A DNA stretch of 64,000 nt from JAEXOD01 sp963667875. Its GTDB lineage: Bacteria; Bacteroidota; Ignavibacteria; Ignavibacteriales; Melioribacteraceae. The notes under the pieces are model-generated. The model was not told the DNA's origin and ran no database searches. It saw only the letters and a list, made by a program, of their open reading frames with translations. The DNA lies in the NCBI GenBank assembly GCA_963667875.2, contig CAXXGC010000013.1, positions 124,001 through 188,000 of the forward strand. Direction: 5' to 3'. A program made the position numbers and the translations under genes. Shown piece after piece: positions 9,654 to 19,024 of this stretch; position 1 is the first letter of the stretch; each line of letters starts with the position of its first letter.

Positions 9654-12600
9654 AGGTTATCCCTTTTAATTTAAAAAACCTTCTAAAATATTTAATTCCT
9701 TCACCAATTTTACAGGTAAATGTTATTGAAGTTCCATTCAATTCATTGGAGTTCCAATCAAGTTTACCATTTATTAATTCAGCACGATATTTCATGTTTT
9801 TTATTCCATTGCCGTGCGAAAAACTAAAGTTATCAATTCCTTTTCCATTATCACTTAAAGTAATAGTTAATATATTATTTTTTATTGAAACATCAAGGAT
9901 AATTTTACTGCAATTACTATGTTTTAATGAATTATTTAAGGCTTCTTTTAAAATTAAAAACAAATGTTGTTTATATTCCATTGTAAGCTTAATATTTGCC
10001 AATTTGTCAATATTTTGCGTTTTAAATGAAATTCCTTTATACGAATAAATATCACCGTACGAATCTCTCAATCGAACAACTAAATCGGGAAGTGCGTCTT
10101 TTTTAGGGTTGACAACCCAAACAATATCGCTCATAGTATCAACTAAATGACGCGCAGTTTCACTTATATTATTAAGATTAGCTTTTATGTCGCTTGTAAT
10201 AGATGGTAGTTTAGCGGATACTAATTCACTTAATATTGATATTTCGGTTAATCCTGCACCAACATTATCATGCAAATCGGCTGCAAGTTTTGCTTTTAAT
10301 CTCTCAACTGCTAATATCCCTTGAAATCTTGTATAAACTATTGAAAACACAATTAATATTAAGGTTAAAGACGCTAAAGAAATAAACCACCATCTTTCCC
10401 AGAATGGTGAATGAATAACAATGGTAATTATGGTTGCTTTTGTATTCCATAAACCATCATTATTTGATCCTAATACTTTAAAAGTATATTCTCCTGGAGG
10501 CAAATTTGTATATGTAGCAATGCGATTTTTGGAGTTTGTGTGAATCCAAGATTCGTTAAAATTTTCCAATTTATATAAATATTGATTTTTATCAGGGTTT
10601 GTATAATCTAATGATGAAAATTCAAAAGTAAGATAATTTTGATCATAATCTAAATCTAAATTAGTTTTATAACCATGAATTTCTTCATCAAATATTTTGA
10701 TAGAAGAAATAGTAATAAGTGGAACAATTAAGTTTTCTTTAATACTATCAGGGTAAAAATAATTTAAACCAATCACTCCGCCAAAATACATCTTTCCTGT
10801 TTTTGTTTTTAAATATGCTCCGCCGCTAAATTCTAAACTTTGAAGTCCATCATTTACATCAAAATAAGTCGTTTTTTCGGTGGAATAATTAAATTTAATA
10901 ATTCCATTGTCGGTACTAAGCCAAAAATTCCCTAAATCGTCTTCTAAAATTCCGTATATAACATTTCCATTTAGACCATTATTTTGATCGAATCTTAGAA
11001 ATTGACCTTTTCTGCTATCAAACTTATTTAAATTTCCGCCAAAGGTTCCAATCCAAATATCACCAATACTGTTTTGAACAATTGACAAAACTCTATTATC
11101 ACTTATACTATGAATATCATTGGGCTTATTTTGATACGAAATAAATTTTTCAGTTAGAGGATCAAAGATATTAAATCCGCCTCCATAAGTTCCTAAAAGC
11201 AATCTGCCATCTCTTGCTTTGGTAATTTTGTAAACTCTATCATCACTAATAGAATTAGGTTTTAGCGAATGGGTATATCTTTTAAATTTTAATTTAGTAT
11301 AAAAACTATTTTTATTAATTATACATTTATTTAATCCGCCTCCGTAAGTACCAATCCAAACAACTGAATCAGAATCAATAAATATATCCAATATTTGGTT
11401 TGCCCCAATTGACGTGCTATCTTTAGAATTAACTTGATATATATTAATCTTTTTTGTTTTTTTATTATAAATATTTAATCCACCTGAAAAAGTTCCAATC
11501 CATACATTACCATAAATATCCTCATCAATCGATCTGATGTGATTATCATTTAATTTACTATTTTCCTTTGTTAGATAATATATTTTATTATTATTCCGAT
11601 CATAAATATTTAAACCTCCACGGTAAGTACCTATCCACAATACATTTGAGGCATCTTCATTAATGGCCCAAACAACATCATCGTTTAATTTAATATTGGT
11701 TAAACTTTCTTTTTGTAGAGTACTAAATTTGATATTCCCTCTAATTAATTTAGAAATACCTTTCCCTAAATGAGTTCCAACCCAAAGGATATTGGTTCTG
11801 TCAATTGCCAGTGAAATAATTTCATTATCAAGCAATGATTCATTATTAAATTGTTGGTGTGTAAAGTTGTTTAAAGTATTAAAATCATCATTAAAAATTC
11901 TAAATAATCCATTTCCAAAAGTACCAAACCAAATAAAATTATCCTTGTCCTGTATAATTGCCATTACATTATTAAGGTATAAATTGGTAATAGGGGATTT
12001 AATTAAATAATTGTTAAAAATAATATTTTTAGAATCAGATTTTAAATTAACAGTTTGTATTCCATGTTTATAATTCGAAATATATAAAATATCATTTTTA
12101 CTAATAAATATAGTTAATAATTCATTAGATAATAAATTATTGGATTTATTCCCTTTTACATAATTAGTTGCGTTTAAATCATTTTTGTTAAGATTAATTT
12201 TAAACAAACCATTACCCAATGTAGAAACCCAAATATGATTATCATAATATATCAATTTGGTTATTTTTGATAATGTGGATTTATTAACTGTATTTATTCT
12301 ATTTTGAAAAACAAGTTTACCATTTATTAGTGAATACTTAAATAAACCAATGCCCCAAGTGCCTACCCATAAATTTCCACTATTATCCTCTGTAATTGAT
12401 GTAATTGCCGTATTACTAGTACGTGCATAAGTAGTCATTGGATAATCTATTTGTTCAAGTTTTGATTTTAGAATAATAGGATCAGCGTCCTTTTTTAAAT
12501 CGTAAATGGTAAAATTATCATTATCCCTATTATATAAATTTAATTCACCACTTAATACACCAAACCATAAATTTCCTTTTTTATCCTCAAACGAATTAGT

Positions 12601-12906
12601 TATTGTATTATCTGAAATAGAATGAGGATTTGAGAAGTTACTTGAATAAACTTTAATATTATAACCATCATACCTATCCAAACCATCTGCTGTGGAAATC
12701 CACATATAACCATAACTATCTTGAAGCATTCCCCAAATGGTACTTTGAGAAAGTCCGTCCTCAATTTTAATATGTTTGTATAAATAGTTTTCCTGCTGCG
12801 ATTTTAAAATATTAATATTAATGAAAAATAAAAATATTAAAAGCAGCGGGGATATTATTTTAGACATTTTTACCAAATATATTGCATTAATAATTATCTT
12901 TATCAT
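9646..12906 (-). CDS. Two-component sensor kinase with periplasmic beta-propeller sensor (HisKA_3)
   Basis: The protein is 1086 residues as written. After a signal segment the N-terminal two thirds (about 40-690) carry many two-component-regulator propeller repeats, recognisable by WIGTYGGGLN and WIGTFGGNLN units. A Y_Y_Y domain follows (about 750-825), then one membrane helix (about 828-852). The kinase domain is of the HisKA_3 type, with the phospho-acceptor His878 in ADLHDNVGAGL and an ATPase domain with LKEALNNSLKHS and LSDNGKGI. In Bacteroidota such sensors detect glycan fragments in the periplasm, usually as hybrid proteins; here the regulator is a separate NarL-type protein. An alternative start at codon 14 (12867) gives a more typical signal peptide (MSKIISPLLLIFLFF) and may be the real one. 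Gene neighbours are the regulator (overlapping) and a small membrane protein gene upstream. Confidence 0.9.
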   Translation of the reverse strand: MIKIIINAIYLVKMSKIISPLLLIFLFFININILKSQQENYLYKHIKIEDGLSQSTIWGMLQDSYGYMWISTADGLDRYDGYNIKVYSSNFSNPHSISDNTITNSFEDKKGNLWFGVLSGELNLYNRDNDNFTIYDLKKDADPIILKSKLEQIDYPMTTYARTSNTAITSITEDNSGNLWVGTWGIGLFKYSLINGKLVFQNRINTVNKSTLSKITKLIYYDNHIWVSTLGNGLFKINLNKNDLNATNYVKGNKSNNLLSNELLTIFISKNDILYISNYKHGIQTVNLKSDSKNIIFNNYLIKSPITNLYLNNVMAIIQDKDNFIWFGTFGNGLFRIFNDDFNTLNNFTHQQFNNESLLDNEIISLAIDRTNILWVGTHLGKGISKLIRGNIKFSTLQKESLTNIKLNDDVVWAINEDASNVLWIGTYRGGLNIYDRNNNKIYYLTKENSKLNDNHIRSIDEDIYGNVWIGTFSGGLNIYNKKTKKINIYQVNSKDSTSIGANQILDIFIDSDSVVWIGTYGGGLNKCIINKNSFYTKLKFKRYTHSLKPNSISDDRVYKITKARDGRLLLGTYGGGFNIFDPLTEKFISYQNKPNDIHSISDNRVLSIVQNSIGDIWIGTFGGNLNKFDSRKGQFLRFDQNNGLNGNVIYGILEDDLGNFWLSTDNGIIKFNYSTEKTTYFDVNDGLQSLEFSGGAYLKTKTGKMYFGGVIGLNYFYPDSIKENLIVPLITISSIKIFDEEIHGYKTNLDLDYDQNYLTFEFSSLDYTNPDKNQYLYKLENFNESWIHTNSKNRIATYTNLPPGEYTFKVLGSNNDGLWNTKATIITIVIHSPFWERWWFISLASLTLILIVFSIVYTRFQGILAVERLKAKLAADLHDNVGAGLTEISILSELVSAKLPSITSDIKANLNNISETARHLVDTMSDIVWVVNPKKDALPDLVVRLRDSYGDIYSYKGISFKTQNIDKLANIKLTMEYKQHLFLILKEALNNSLKHSNCSKIILDVSIKNNILTITLSDNGKGIDNFSFSHGNGIKNMKYRAELINGKLDWNSNELNGTSITFTCKIGEGIKYFRRFFKLKGITYD

Positions 12907-12923
12907 TTGATAAGCAAAATAAG

Positions 12924-13142
12924 TTATTTTTTATTAAAAAATTTATCATTTATTTTTTCCTTAATTTTATTTAATAATTTTTTTGCCCAAACAAATTCGG
13001 TTGCCAAAATTGAAAGTCCAATTGGAATTACAATAAAAGCCGGTCCGGGAAGTACTAACATTGCAACCCCTACAATAATTATTGTAACTCCTACAATGCC
13101 AATAATTACTTTTTTTACTTGTTTAATAGTTTTAATTAACAT
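12924..13142 (-). CDS. Small membrane protein of the PGPGW type
   Basis: Starting at ATG 13142 the product is 72 residues. It has a long hydrophobic segment (IIGIVGVTIIIVGVAMLVLPGPA) and then IPIGLSILATEFVWAKKLL. This matches the pattern of the PGPGW family of putative transmembrane proteins, in which a Gly-Pro turn is followed by a second helix and a basic tail. The fourth-position Trp of the family name is not present here (PGPA). An ATG at 13235 would overlap the divergent radical SAM gene and adds residues with no family match, so the inner start is preferred. The role of the family is unknown. It ends 17 bases before the sensor kinase reading frame on the same strand and may be co-transcribed with it. 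Confidence 0.7.
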   Translation of the reverse strand: MLIKTIKQVKKVIIGIVGVTIIIVGVAMLVLPGPAFIVIPIGLSILATEFVWAKKLLNKIKEKINDKFFNKK

Positions 13143-13179
13143 AAATTTAAAGATATTATAAAATAAAAATAAAATATAA

Positions 13180-14607
13180 ATGAATAAACTTAAAATATTA
13201 CTTGTAGCAAACCAAAGAACTTTATTAGGTTTCAATAGATTAGCAAAAATACCAAATTTGGGATTAAATTCAATAGCAGCAAATTTAAATAAGGAAATTT
13301 GTGACGTTAAAATTATTGATTTAGTAATTGCAAAAAATCCGGATAAAATATTTTACGAAACTATAAATAAATATAAACCTGATATTGTTGGTTTTAGTAG
13401 TATGATTTTTCAGGAATCAGTGGTATTTAATTATGCAAAAGTGGTTAAAGAATATAAGAAAAATATAATTACAATAATGGGCGGATATCATCCTACTGTG
13501 ATTTCGGATGAATTTTTTGACAGAAAAGGATCGGAAAATTTTGATTATATTATCAGAGGAGAAGGTGAGGTAGCATTTAATTCCCTAGTTGAAGCTATAT
13601 ATTATAAAAAGGATTTTTCTTTAGTAAATAATATCTCTTATAAAGATGATGGAAAAATTATTCATAATCCGCTTGGGAAACCAATTGATTTAAGTACATT
13701 AAAATTACCGGATAGAAAATCCAGAATATTAACAAAAGGTTTTCATGTTTTAGGTATGCCGGCTGATGTTATTGAAACTTCGCGTGGATGTACTTACGAT
13801 TGTAATTTTTGCAGTATTACTTTAATGTATTCAAAATCTTTTAGAAAATATACAATTGAAAGAATTATTGCAGATATTAAAGATGCAAAAAATAATGGGG
13901 CGAAAATATTATTTTTTGTTGATGATAATATAACCCTTGACAGTAAAAGGTTTGCTGAAATTTGCAGAGCTATTATTAAAGAAAATCTTAATCTAAAATT
14001 TGGATTACAGGCAAGTATCAAAGGATTAAGCAATAATATCGAATTGCTTGATTTAATGCAAGAGGTTGGTGTTGAAGCTGTGTTTTTGGGAATTGAAAAT
14101 AACACACAGGAAGGTATTGAATACCTCCATAAAGATAATCAGTTAAAAGTAGATCAAACTGAAATTGTTGTTTCGCAATTAAAAGAGAGAAATATTGCGG
14201 TTATTGGTGGACTTATACTTGGATTACCTCATGACAATGAGGATTCATTAAAAGCCACATATAATTATGCACTAAGAATTGGAATAGATTTACCAATTTT
14301 CTTTGTTTTGACTCCTTATCCAAAAACTGTTTTGAGGGCTGAATTAATTAAAGAAAATCTTATTACAAATCTATTTGATTATAACAAATACAACTGTTGG
14401 GATGTAAATATAAAAACCCGACATCTTTCAACAGAGGAATTAACAAAGATAAAGAATAAGATGGAATATAAATATGTTTTTGATTCAGGAAACATATGGT
14501 ATTTTATTAAACGCTACCCTAAATATATTATAAAAATGATTTTTGAGCAATTAATCAATTATCCAAAAGTATCACTAAAATTTTTATTAGCTAAATTTAC
14601 CAGTTAA
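13180..14607 (+). CDS. B12-binding-domain radical SAM protein
   Basis: The 475-residue product has an N-terminal cobalamin-binding Rossmann-like domain (about 1-145) with KPDIVGFSSMIFQ and IMGGYHPTV. The radical SAM core contains the CxxxCxxC cluster motif at Cys204, Cys208 and Cys211 (RGCTYDCNFC), and FVDDNITLD and FLGIENN are characteristic of the barrel. The C-terminal part resembles the HpnJ/HpnP-like and BchE-like group, often methyltransferases or cyclases. The substrate cannot be assigned. The gene stands alone on the plus strand, divergent from the small membrane protein gene with 37 bases between them. It converges on the isocitrate dehydrogenase gene so closely that the two stop codons abut. 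Confidence 0.88.
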   Translation: MNKLKILLVANQRTLLGFNRLAKIPNLGLNSIAANLNKEICDVKIIDLVIAKNPDKIFYETINKYKPDIVGFSSMIFQESVVFNYAKVVKEYKKNIITIMGGYHPTVISDEFFDRKGSENFDYIIRGEGEVAFNSLVEAIYYKKDFSLVNNISYKDDGKIIHNPLGKPIDLSTLKLPDRKSRILTKGFHVLGMPADVIETSRGCTYDCNFCSITLMYSKSFRKYTIERIIADIKDAKNNGAKILFFVDDNITLDSKRFAEICRAIIKENLNLKFGLQASIKGLSNNIELLDLMQEVGVEAVFLGIENNTQEGIEYLHKDNQLKVDQTEIVVSQLKERNIAVIGGLILGLPHDNEDSLKATYNYALRIGIDLPIFFVLTPYPKTVLRAELIKENLITNLFDYNKYNCWDVNIKTRHLSTEELTKIKNKMEYKYVFDSGNIWYFIKRYPKYIIKMIFEQLINYPKVSLKFLLAKFTS

Positions 14608-16092
14608 TTATTCGCCTTGTCCCAAGGAAAAAGCTCTTATTCCATTAAAAGTATATAAATTTTCGGTTTTAATAAAATCTATTTTACTGTTAAATAAATT
14701 ACTCAGTAATTCAATAATATCATTATTCGAAATTGGTAATAACTGAGTTACTTTACCATTTGATTCCGGACAGTGTTTAGATACAAATCTTAAACGCCAA
14801 TGGTCTGTACAATAAGTTTCCGGAATTCCTTCAGGATAAACTTTTACACCTCTATTAGTTATAAGCTTTAATTGCATTTCACCCAAATTAATACTTTTAA
14901 TAAAGCTACCTAAATAATCGGGATTTTTATCGTTTTCTTTCCAATCGATAAATACATCAACACCAACTAATTCTTTTTCCTCAACAACAGTTTCTTTAAG
15001 CTTAATTTTTATTGGCGAATGTGAATTATTGTCAAAATGTGCGTGAAATATATTATCGGATACTTTTCCAATTCTTTTAATTATTTCATCTGCAAATTCA
15101 AAAGTGTTAACTAATCTTTTACTTATTCCAATTTTATATATATCAGCTGTATGAATACCATCTTCTAAAGTTAAAAGCCACGCGTTTTGAATTTTATCAG
15201 CTATTTCAGGTTGACCAATGTGAACTAACATCATCAAAGCGGCATTAAGTAATCCTGACGGATTTGCAATACCTTTTCCGGCAATATCCGGCGCACTTCC
15301 ATGAATTGCCTCAAACATTGCACAACTTTCTCCAACATTTGCAGAGCTGCCTAACCCAACCGAACCGGCCACCAAAGCAGCGATATCGGAAATAATATCG
15401 CCATAAAGATTTAGTGTTACAATTACGTCCAAATCTTCAGGTCGCGCCGCAACAAGTGCCGATCCAATATCTATTATTTTATGTTCACTTGGTATATTTT
15501 TATATTCGGAAGCTACTTCTCTAAATATTTTATGAAATAAACCATCGGTTTGTTTCATAATATTATCTTTTGTCATACATGTAACATGTTTTCTGCCATA
15601 AACCCTTGCATATTCAAAAGCATATCTGGAAATTCTTTCGCAGCCCGGTTTTGAAATAAGCTTTAGACATTGTACAACGTCATTAGTTTGTTGATGTTCT
15701 ATTCCGGTATATAAATCTTCTTCATTTTCACGAATAATAACTACATCCATTTTAGGAAACATTGTTGGTACATAAGGACTATAAGCTTTAATAGGTCGTA
15801 CATTTGCAAACAAACCAAGTGAAGCACGAATTGTTACATTTAAACTTTTGTACCCTCCGCCTCGTGGAGTAGTAATAGGAGCTTTTAATAAAATTTTGTT
15901 TCGTCTTATTATATCCCACGAATCGTTTGAAATACCGGAGGTCAAACCTTTCAAATATAATTTTTCGCCCACTTCAATTTCATCATAATCCAATCTTGCT
16001 CCGGCTGCCTCAAGAACAGATAAAGTAGCCTTCATTATGTTGGGTCCAATACCATCGCCGTAAGCAACAGTAATTTTTGTTTTTCTCTCCAT
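14608..16092 (-). CDS. icd: Isocitrate dehydrogenase, Thermus/Rickettsia type with C-terminal extension
   Basis: The product is 494 residues. The first 330 or so form the beta-decarboxylating dehydrogenase fold: VAYGDGIGP at the N-terminus, RENEEDLYTGIEH, MTKDNIMKQTDGLF, LNLYGDIISDIAA and AIHGSAPDIAGKGIANP. A further domain of about 150 residues (GVDVFIDWKENDKNPDYLG and MQLKLITNRGVKVYPEG) is typical of the longer isocitrate dehydrogenases of Thermus and Rickettsia and absent from the E. coli enzyme. The reaction is oxidative decarboxylation of isocitrate to 2-oxoglutarate; NADP use is likely from the subfamily but not proven. The start was placed at ATG 16092, six bases after a GGAG site, rather than at the in-frame TTG at 16104, which overlaps that site. 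Confidence 0.9.
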   Translation of the reverse strand: MERKTKITVAYGDGIGPNIMKATLSVLEAAGARLDYDEIEVGEKLYLKGLTSGISNDSWDIIRRNKILLKAPITTPRGGGYKSLNVTIRASLGLFANVRPIKAYSPYVPTMFPKMDVVIIRENEEDLYTGIEHQQTNDVVQCLKLISKPGCERISRYAFEYARVYGRKHVTCMTKDNIMKQTDGLFHKIFREVASEYKNIPSEHKIIDIGSALVAARPEDLDVIVTLNLYGDIISDIAALVAGSVGLGSSANVGESCAMFEAIHGSAPDIAGKGIANPSGLLNAALMMLVHIGQPEIADKIQNAWLLTLEDGIHTADIYKIGISKRLVNTFEFADEIIKRIGKVSDNIFHAHFDNNSHSPIKIKLKETVVEEKELVGVDVFIDWKENDKNPDYLGSFIKSINLGEMQLKLITNRGVKVYPEGIPETYCTDHWRLRFVSKHCPESNGKVTQLLPISNNDIIELLSNLFNSKIDFIKTENLYTFNGIRAFSLGQGE

Positions 16093-16098
16093 TTTATA

Positions 16099-16102
16099 CT
16101 CC
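16099..16102 (-). promoter_or_regulatory. Shine-Dalgarno site deciding the isocitrate dehydrogenase start
   Basis: GGAG on the minus strand is followed by TATAAA and ATG at 16092. An upstream in-frame TTG includes this motif and is therefore unlikely to be the start. Confidence 0.7.
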
Positions 16103-16240
16103 AAATGTGTTCTAATTCACAAAAGTGTTACTAAAAATTATTTAATCAAAAAAAAATTAGTTTAAAAGATGTTTTTTTATTGAAAAATACAAAAATTCTG
16201 GTTTAATTAAGTATCATTATTTAATAAAAAGAGTAAATAA

Positions 16241-18961
16241 ATGAAACCTCACAATTCTGAACATAATACTACGCAAAATAATTCAAATTGGTATTCAAAA
16301 TCCATTCAAGAGTTATTTGTAATCTTTAATTCAGACAAATCAGGAATATCAGAACAAGAAATAAATACACTTTTATTAAAATATGGCAAAAATGAAATTG
16401 TTGAAGAAAAAAAAGAATCAGTTGTAAAATTATTTTTAGAACAATTTAAAAGTTTGCTTATTTTAATTTTAATAGTGGCCGCAATAGTATCTGCTCTTAT
16501 AGGACAACCGATTGAAGCATTGGCTATTATTATTATTGTTATATTAGCCGGAATATTAGGATTCGTTCAGGAATTTCAAGCTGGAAAAGCAATTGAATCA
16601 TTAAAAAAGATGGCTGCACCACATGCTACAGTCATACGTGACGGTATAGAGAAAATTATTTTATCATCCGATTTAATTCCCGGTGATGTAATTACTGTTA
16701 AAACAGGTGATAAAATTCCAGCTGACGCAAGATTAATTGAGGCTAACAATTTAAAAACAGATGAAGCTTCGTTGACCGGAGAATCACTGTCTATTGAAAA
16801 AAATTCATTGGTATTGCAAAATAAAGATATACCTTTAGGAGATAGGTTAAACATGCTCTTTATGGGTACTTCTGTTACTTATGGACGTGGAAAAGCAATT
16901 GTTGTAAATACAGGAATGAGTACTGAGTTTGGCAAAATTGCAGCATTACTTCAAAGTACTGAAAATAGAAGAACTCCTTTGCAAATTAATTTAGATCAGT
17001 TAGGCAAAAAAATTGGGATTTATGCAATTGTTATTGCCGGATTAATGAGTTTATTAGGAGTAATTAGAGGTCACGACTTAATTGAAATGTTTATTTGGGG
17101 AGTTGCACTTGCAGTAGCAATTATTCCTGAAGCATTACCTGCTGTAGTTACTATTAGTATTGCTTTAGGGGTTAGAAGAATGGTTAAAAAGAAAGCTTTA
17201 ATTAGAAAACTTCCTGCGGTCGAAACTCTTGGATCAACAAATATTATTTGTTCGGATAAAACCGGAACTTTGACACAAGATGAAATGACAATTAGAGAAA
17301 TATTTTCATTAAGCAACCATTATTTTGTTACAGGTGGAGGATATAATCCCGAAGGTGAATTTTCTGTTGATAATAAAAAGATTAATCCTTTAGAAGATGA
17401 AGATCTAAAATTACTATTAATGATGGGAAGTTTGTGTAATGATACATTATTAAAAGAAAATGATCATAAATGGGAAATTATTGGTGATCCTACAGAAGGA
17501 GCAATAATTGTTGCTGCCGCAAAAGCGGGTTTGGATGTTGATAAATTTCAAAGCGCAATTAAAAGAGAGTACGAAATTCCTTTCTCTTCTGAAAGTAAAA
17601 GAATGACTACTGTTAATAATTTTGCATCCCAAGGTTATTATTCTATTTCAAAGGGTGCAATAGAAATATTGCTTTCATCGTGTAAATCGTATCTTAAAAA
17701 TGGTATTATCTATGATTATACCGATGAAATTGGTGAGCTAATTAAGCTTAAAGCAGATGAAATGGGTAAAAAAGCTTTGCGTGTTTTGGTTATTGCTTAT
17801 AAAAAATTAGATTCACTTGTAATGGATGATTCAGTTCAAGATAATCTTGTTTTTGCCGGAATTGTTGGTATGATCGATCCGCCGCGTCCGGAAGCAAAAA
17901 AAGCAATTAAAGTTTGTGAAACTGCAGGTATTAAACCCATTATGATTACAGGCGATCATGAAGTAACTGCGGTTGCAGTTGCAAAAGAGCTTGGAATAAT
18001 GAAATTAGGTGGTTCAATATCGGGAATTAAATTAGAAAAAATGACGGATGAAGAGTTTGAAAAGACGGTTGATAATACTGAAGTTTATGCACGAATATCA
18101 CCTTCGCATAAATTAAAAATTGTAAATGCCTTGATGAAGAGAGGAAATATTGTTGCAATGACTGGTGATGGGGTTAATGATGCCCCTTCGCTTAAAAAAG
18201 CCGATATAGGTGTTGCAATGGGCATAAAAGGTACGGATGTAAGCAGGGAAGCAGCTGATATGATTTTAACAGATGATAACTTTGCTTCAATAGTTGCCGC
18301 CGTGGAAGAAGGACGTGGTATTTTTCAAAATATTCGCAAATATCTTATTTATTTGTTAGGTGGAAATTTTGGTACTGTTTTGGCAATGATTGTAGCTTTA
18401 TTATTTGCTTTACCAATTCCATTACAAGCCGTACAAATTTTATTTATCAATTTTTTGATGGATGGACTTATAGCCATTGCCCTTGGTGTTGAACCGGCTG
18501 AAGCAGGTTTAATGAAAAAGAAACCAAGAAATGTTAAAGAGGGTATATTAAATACTCAAGCCATTTGGTATATTGGAACTGTCGGATTTTTAATTGCATT
18601 CGTAACAATGGGGATATTTATCTTCTATCATAATATTGGTGCAAGTGACAAGAAAGTTGAAACTGTATTTTTTGTTACATTAATTCTTAGTAGAATATTT
18701 AACGGTTTAAATTGTAGATCTTTGGAAGTTCCTACATTTCAAATGAATTTCTTTTCAAATAAACCATTATATTTAAGTATTTTTGCTTCTCTTGTTTTAA
18801 CTGTTCTTGTTATTTATGTAGATATATTTAGCGCGGCATTTAGAACTGTGGAATTATCTTTTGGCGATTGGAGTTTGGCCTTTTTATCTTCGGTATTAGT
18901 TTTAATTGTTGTTGAAATATTCAAATATGGCAAATTAAAATTAACTAATAAAAATAATTAG
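16241..18961 (+). CDS. P-type Ca2+-transporting ATPase (P2 type)
   Basis: The 906-residue protein has every signature of a P2-type cation pump. It has a cation-transporter N-domain (SIQELFVIFNSDKSGISEQE), the actuator motif LTGES, and helix M4 with IIPEALPAVVTIS. Phosphorylation is at Asp339 in CSDKTGTLT, the nucleotide-binding region has KGAIE, and the hinge has MTGDGVNDAPSLKKADIG. Helix M6 carries NFLMDGLIAIALGVEP, and ten membrane helices are expected. The PEALP and N..MD residues fit bacterial PMR1/SERCA-like calcium exporters; manganese cannot be excluded. The gene is monocistronic, divergent from the isocitrate dehydrogenase gene with 148 bases between them, and ends at a strong terminator. 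Confidence 0.92.
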   Translation: MKPHNSEHNTTQNNSNWYSKSIQELFVIFNSDKSGISEQEINTLLLKYGKNEIVEEKKESVVKLFLEQFKSLLILILIVAAIVSALIGQPIEALAIIIIVILAGILGFVQEFQAGKAIESLKKMAAPHATVIRDGIEKIILSSDLIPGDVITVKTGDKIPADARLIEANNLKTDEASLTGESLSIEKNSLVLQNKDIPLGDRLNMLFMGTSVTYGRGKAIVVNTGMSTEFGKIAALLQSTENRRTPLQINLDQLGKKIGIYAIVIAGLMSLLGVIRGHDLIEMFIWGVALAVAIIPEALPAVVTISIALGVRRMVKKKALIRKLPAVETLGSTNIICSDKTGTLTQDEMTIREIFSLSNHYFVTGGGYNPEGEFSVDNKKINPLEDEDLKLLLMMGSLCNDTLLKENDHKWEIIGDPTEGAIIVAAAKAGLDVDKFQSAIKREYEIPFSSESKRMTTVNNFASQGYYSISKGAIEILLSSCKSYLKNGIIYDYTDEIGELIKLKADEMGKKALRVLVIAYKKLDSLVMDDSVQDNLVFAGIVGMIDPPRPEAKKAIKVCETAGIKPIMITGDHEVTAVAVAKELGIMKLGGSISGIKLEKMTDEEFEKTVDNTEVYARISPSHKLKIVNALMKRGNIVAMTGDGVNDAPSLKKADIGVAMGIKGTDVSREAADMILTDDNFASIVAAVEEGRGIFQNIRKYLIYLLGGNFGTVLAMIVALLFALPIPLQAVQILFINFLMDGLIAIALGVEPAEAGLMKKKPRNVKEGILNTQAIWYIGTVGFLIAFVTMGIFIFYHNIGASDKKVETVFFVTLILSRIFNGLNCRSLEVPTFQMNFFSNKPLYLSIFASLVLTVLVIYVDIFSAAFRTVELSFGDWSLAFLSSVLVLIVVEIFKYGKLKLTNKNN

Positions 18962-18968
18962 ATATTAA

Positions 18969-19002
18969 AAAGCCCCTTAATGTATTTAAGTTAAGGGGCT
19001 TT
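18969..19002. terminator. Bidirectional rho-independent terminator
   Basis: A twelve-base perfect stem AAAGCCCCTTAA/TTAAGGGGCTTT with a ten-base loop lies between two convergent genes, the Ca2+ ATPase gene and the C39-like peptidase gene. It has T-rich flanks on both strands. Confidence 0.85.
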
Positions 19003-19024
19003 AAGTATAAAATTTATTTATATA

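Noticed and set aside
12907..13161. An 84-codon plus-strand frame with a hydrophobic start
   Set aside because: It lies entirely opposite the PGPGW-type membrane protein, whose family pattern is recognisable; the antisense frame has none.
13143..13235. An N-terminal extension of the PGPGW-type protein to ATG 13235
   Set aside because: It would overlap the start of the divergent radical SAM gene and adds residues unlike the family.
16105..16240. Possible regulatory RNA between the isocitrate dehydrogenase and Ca2+ ATPase genes
   Set aside because: Only A and T runs without a clear fold or repeat; best left as a divergent promoter region.
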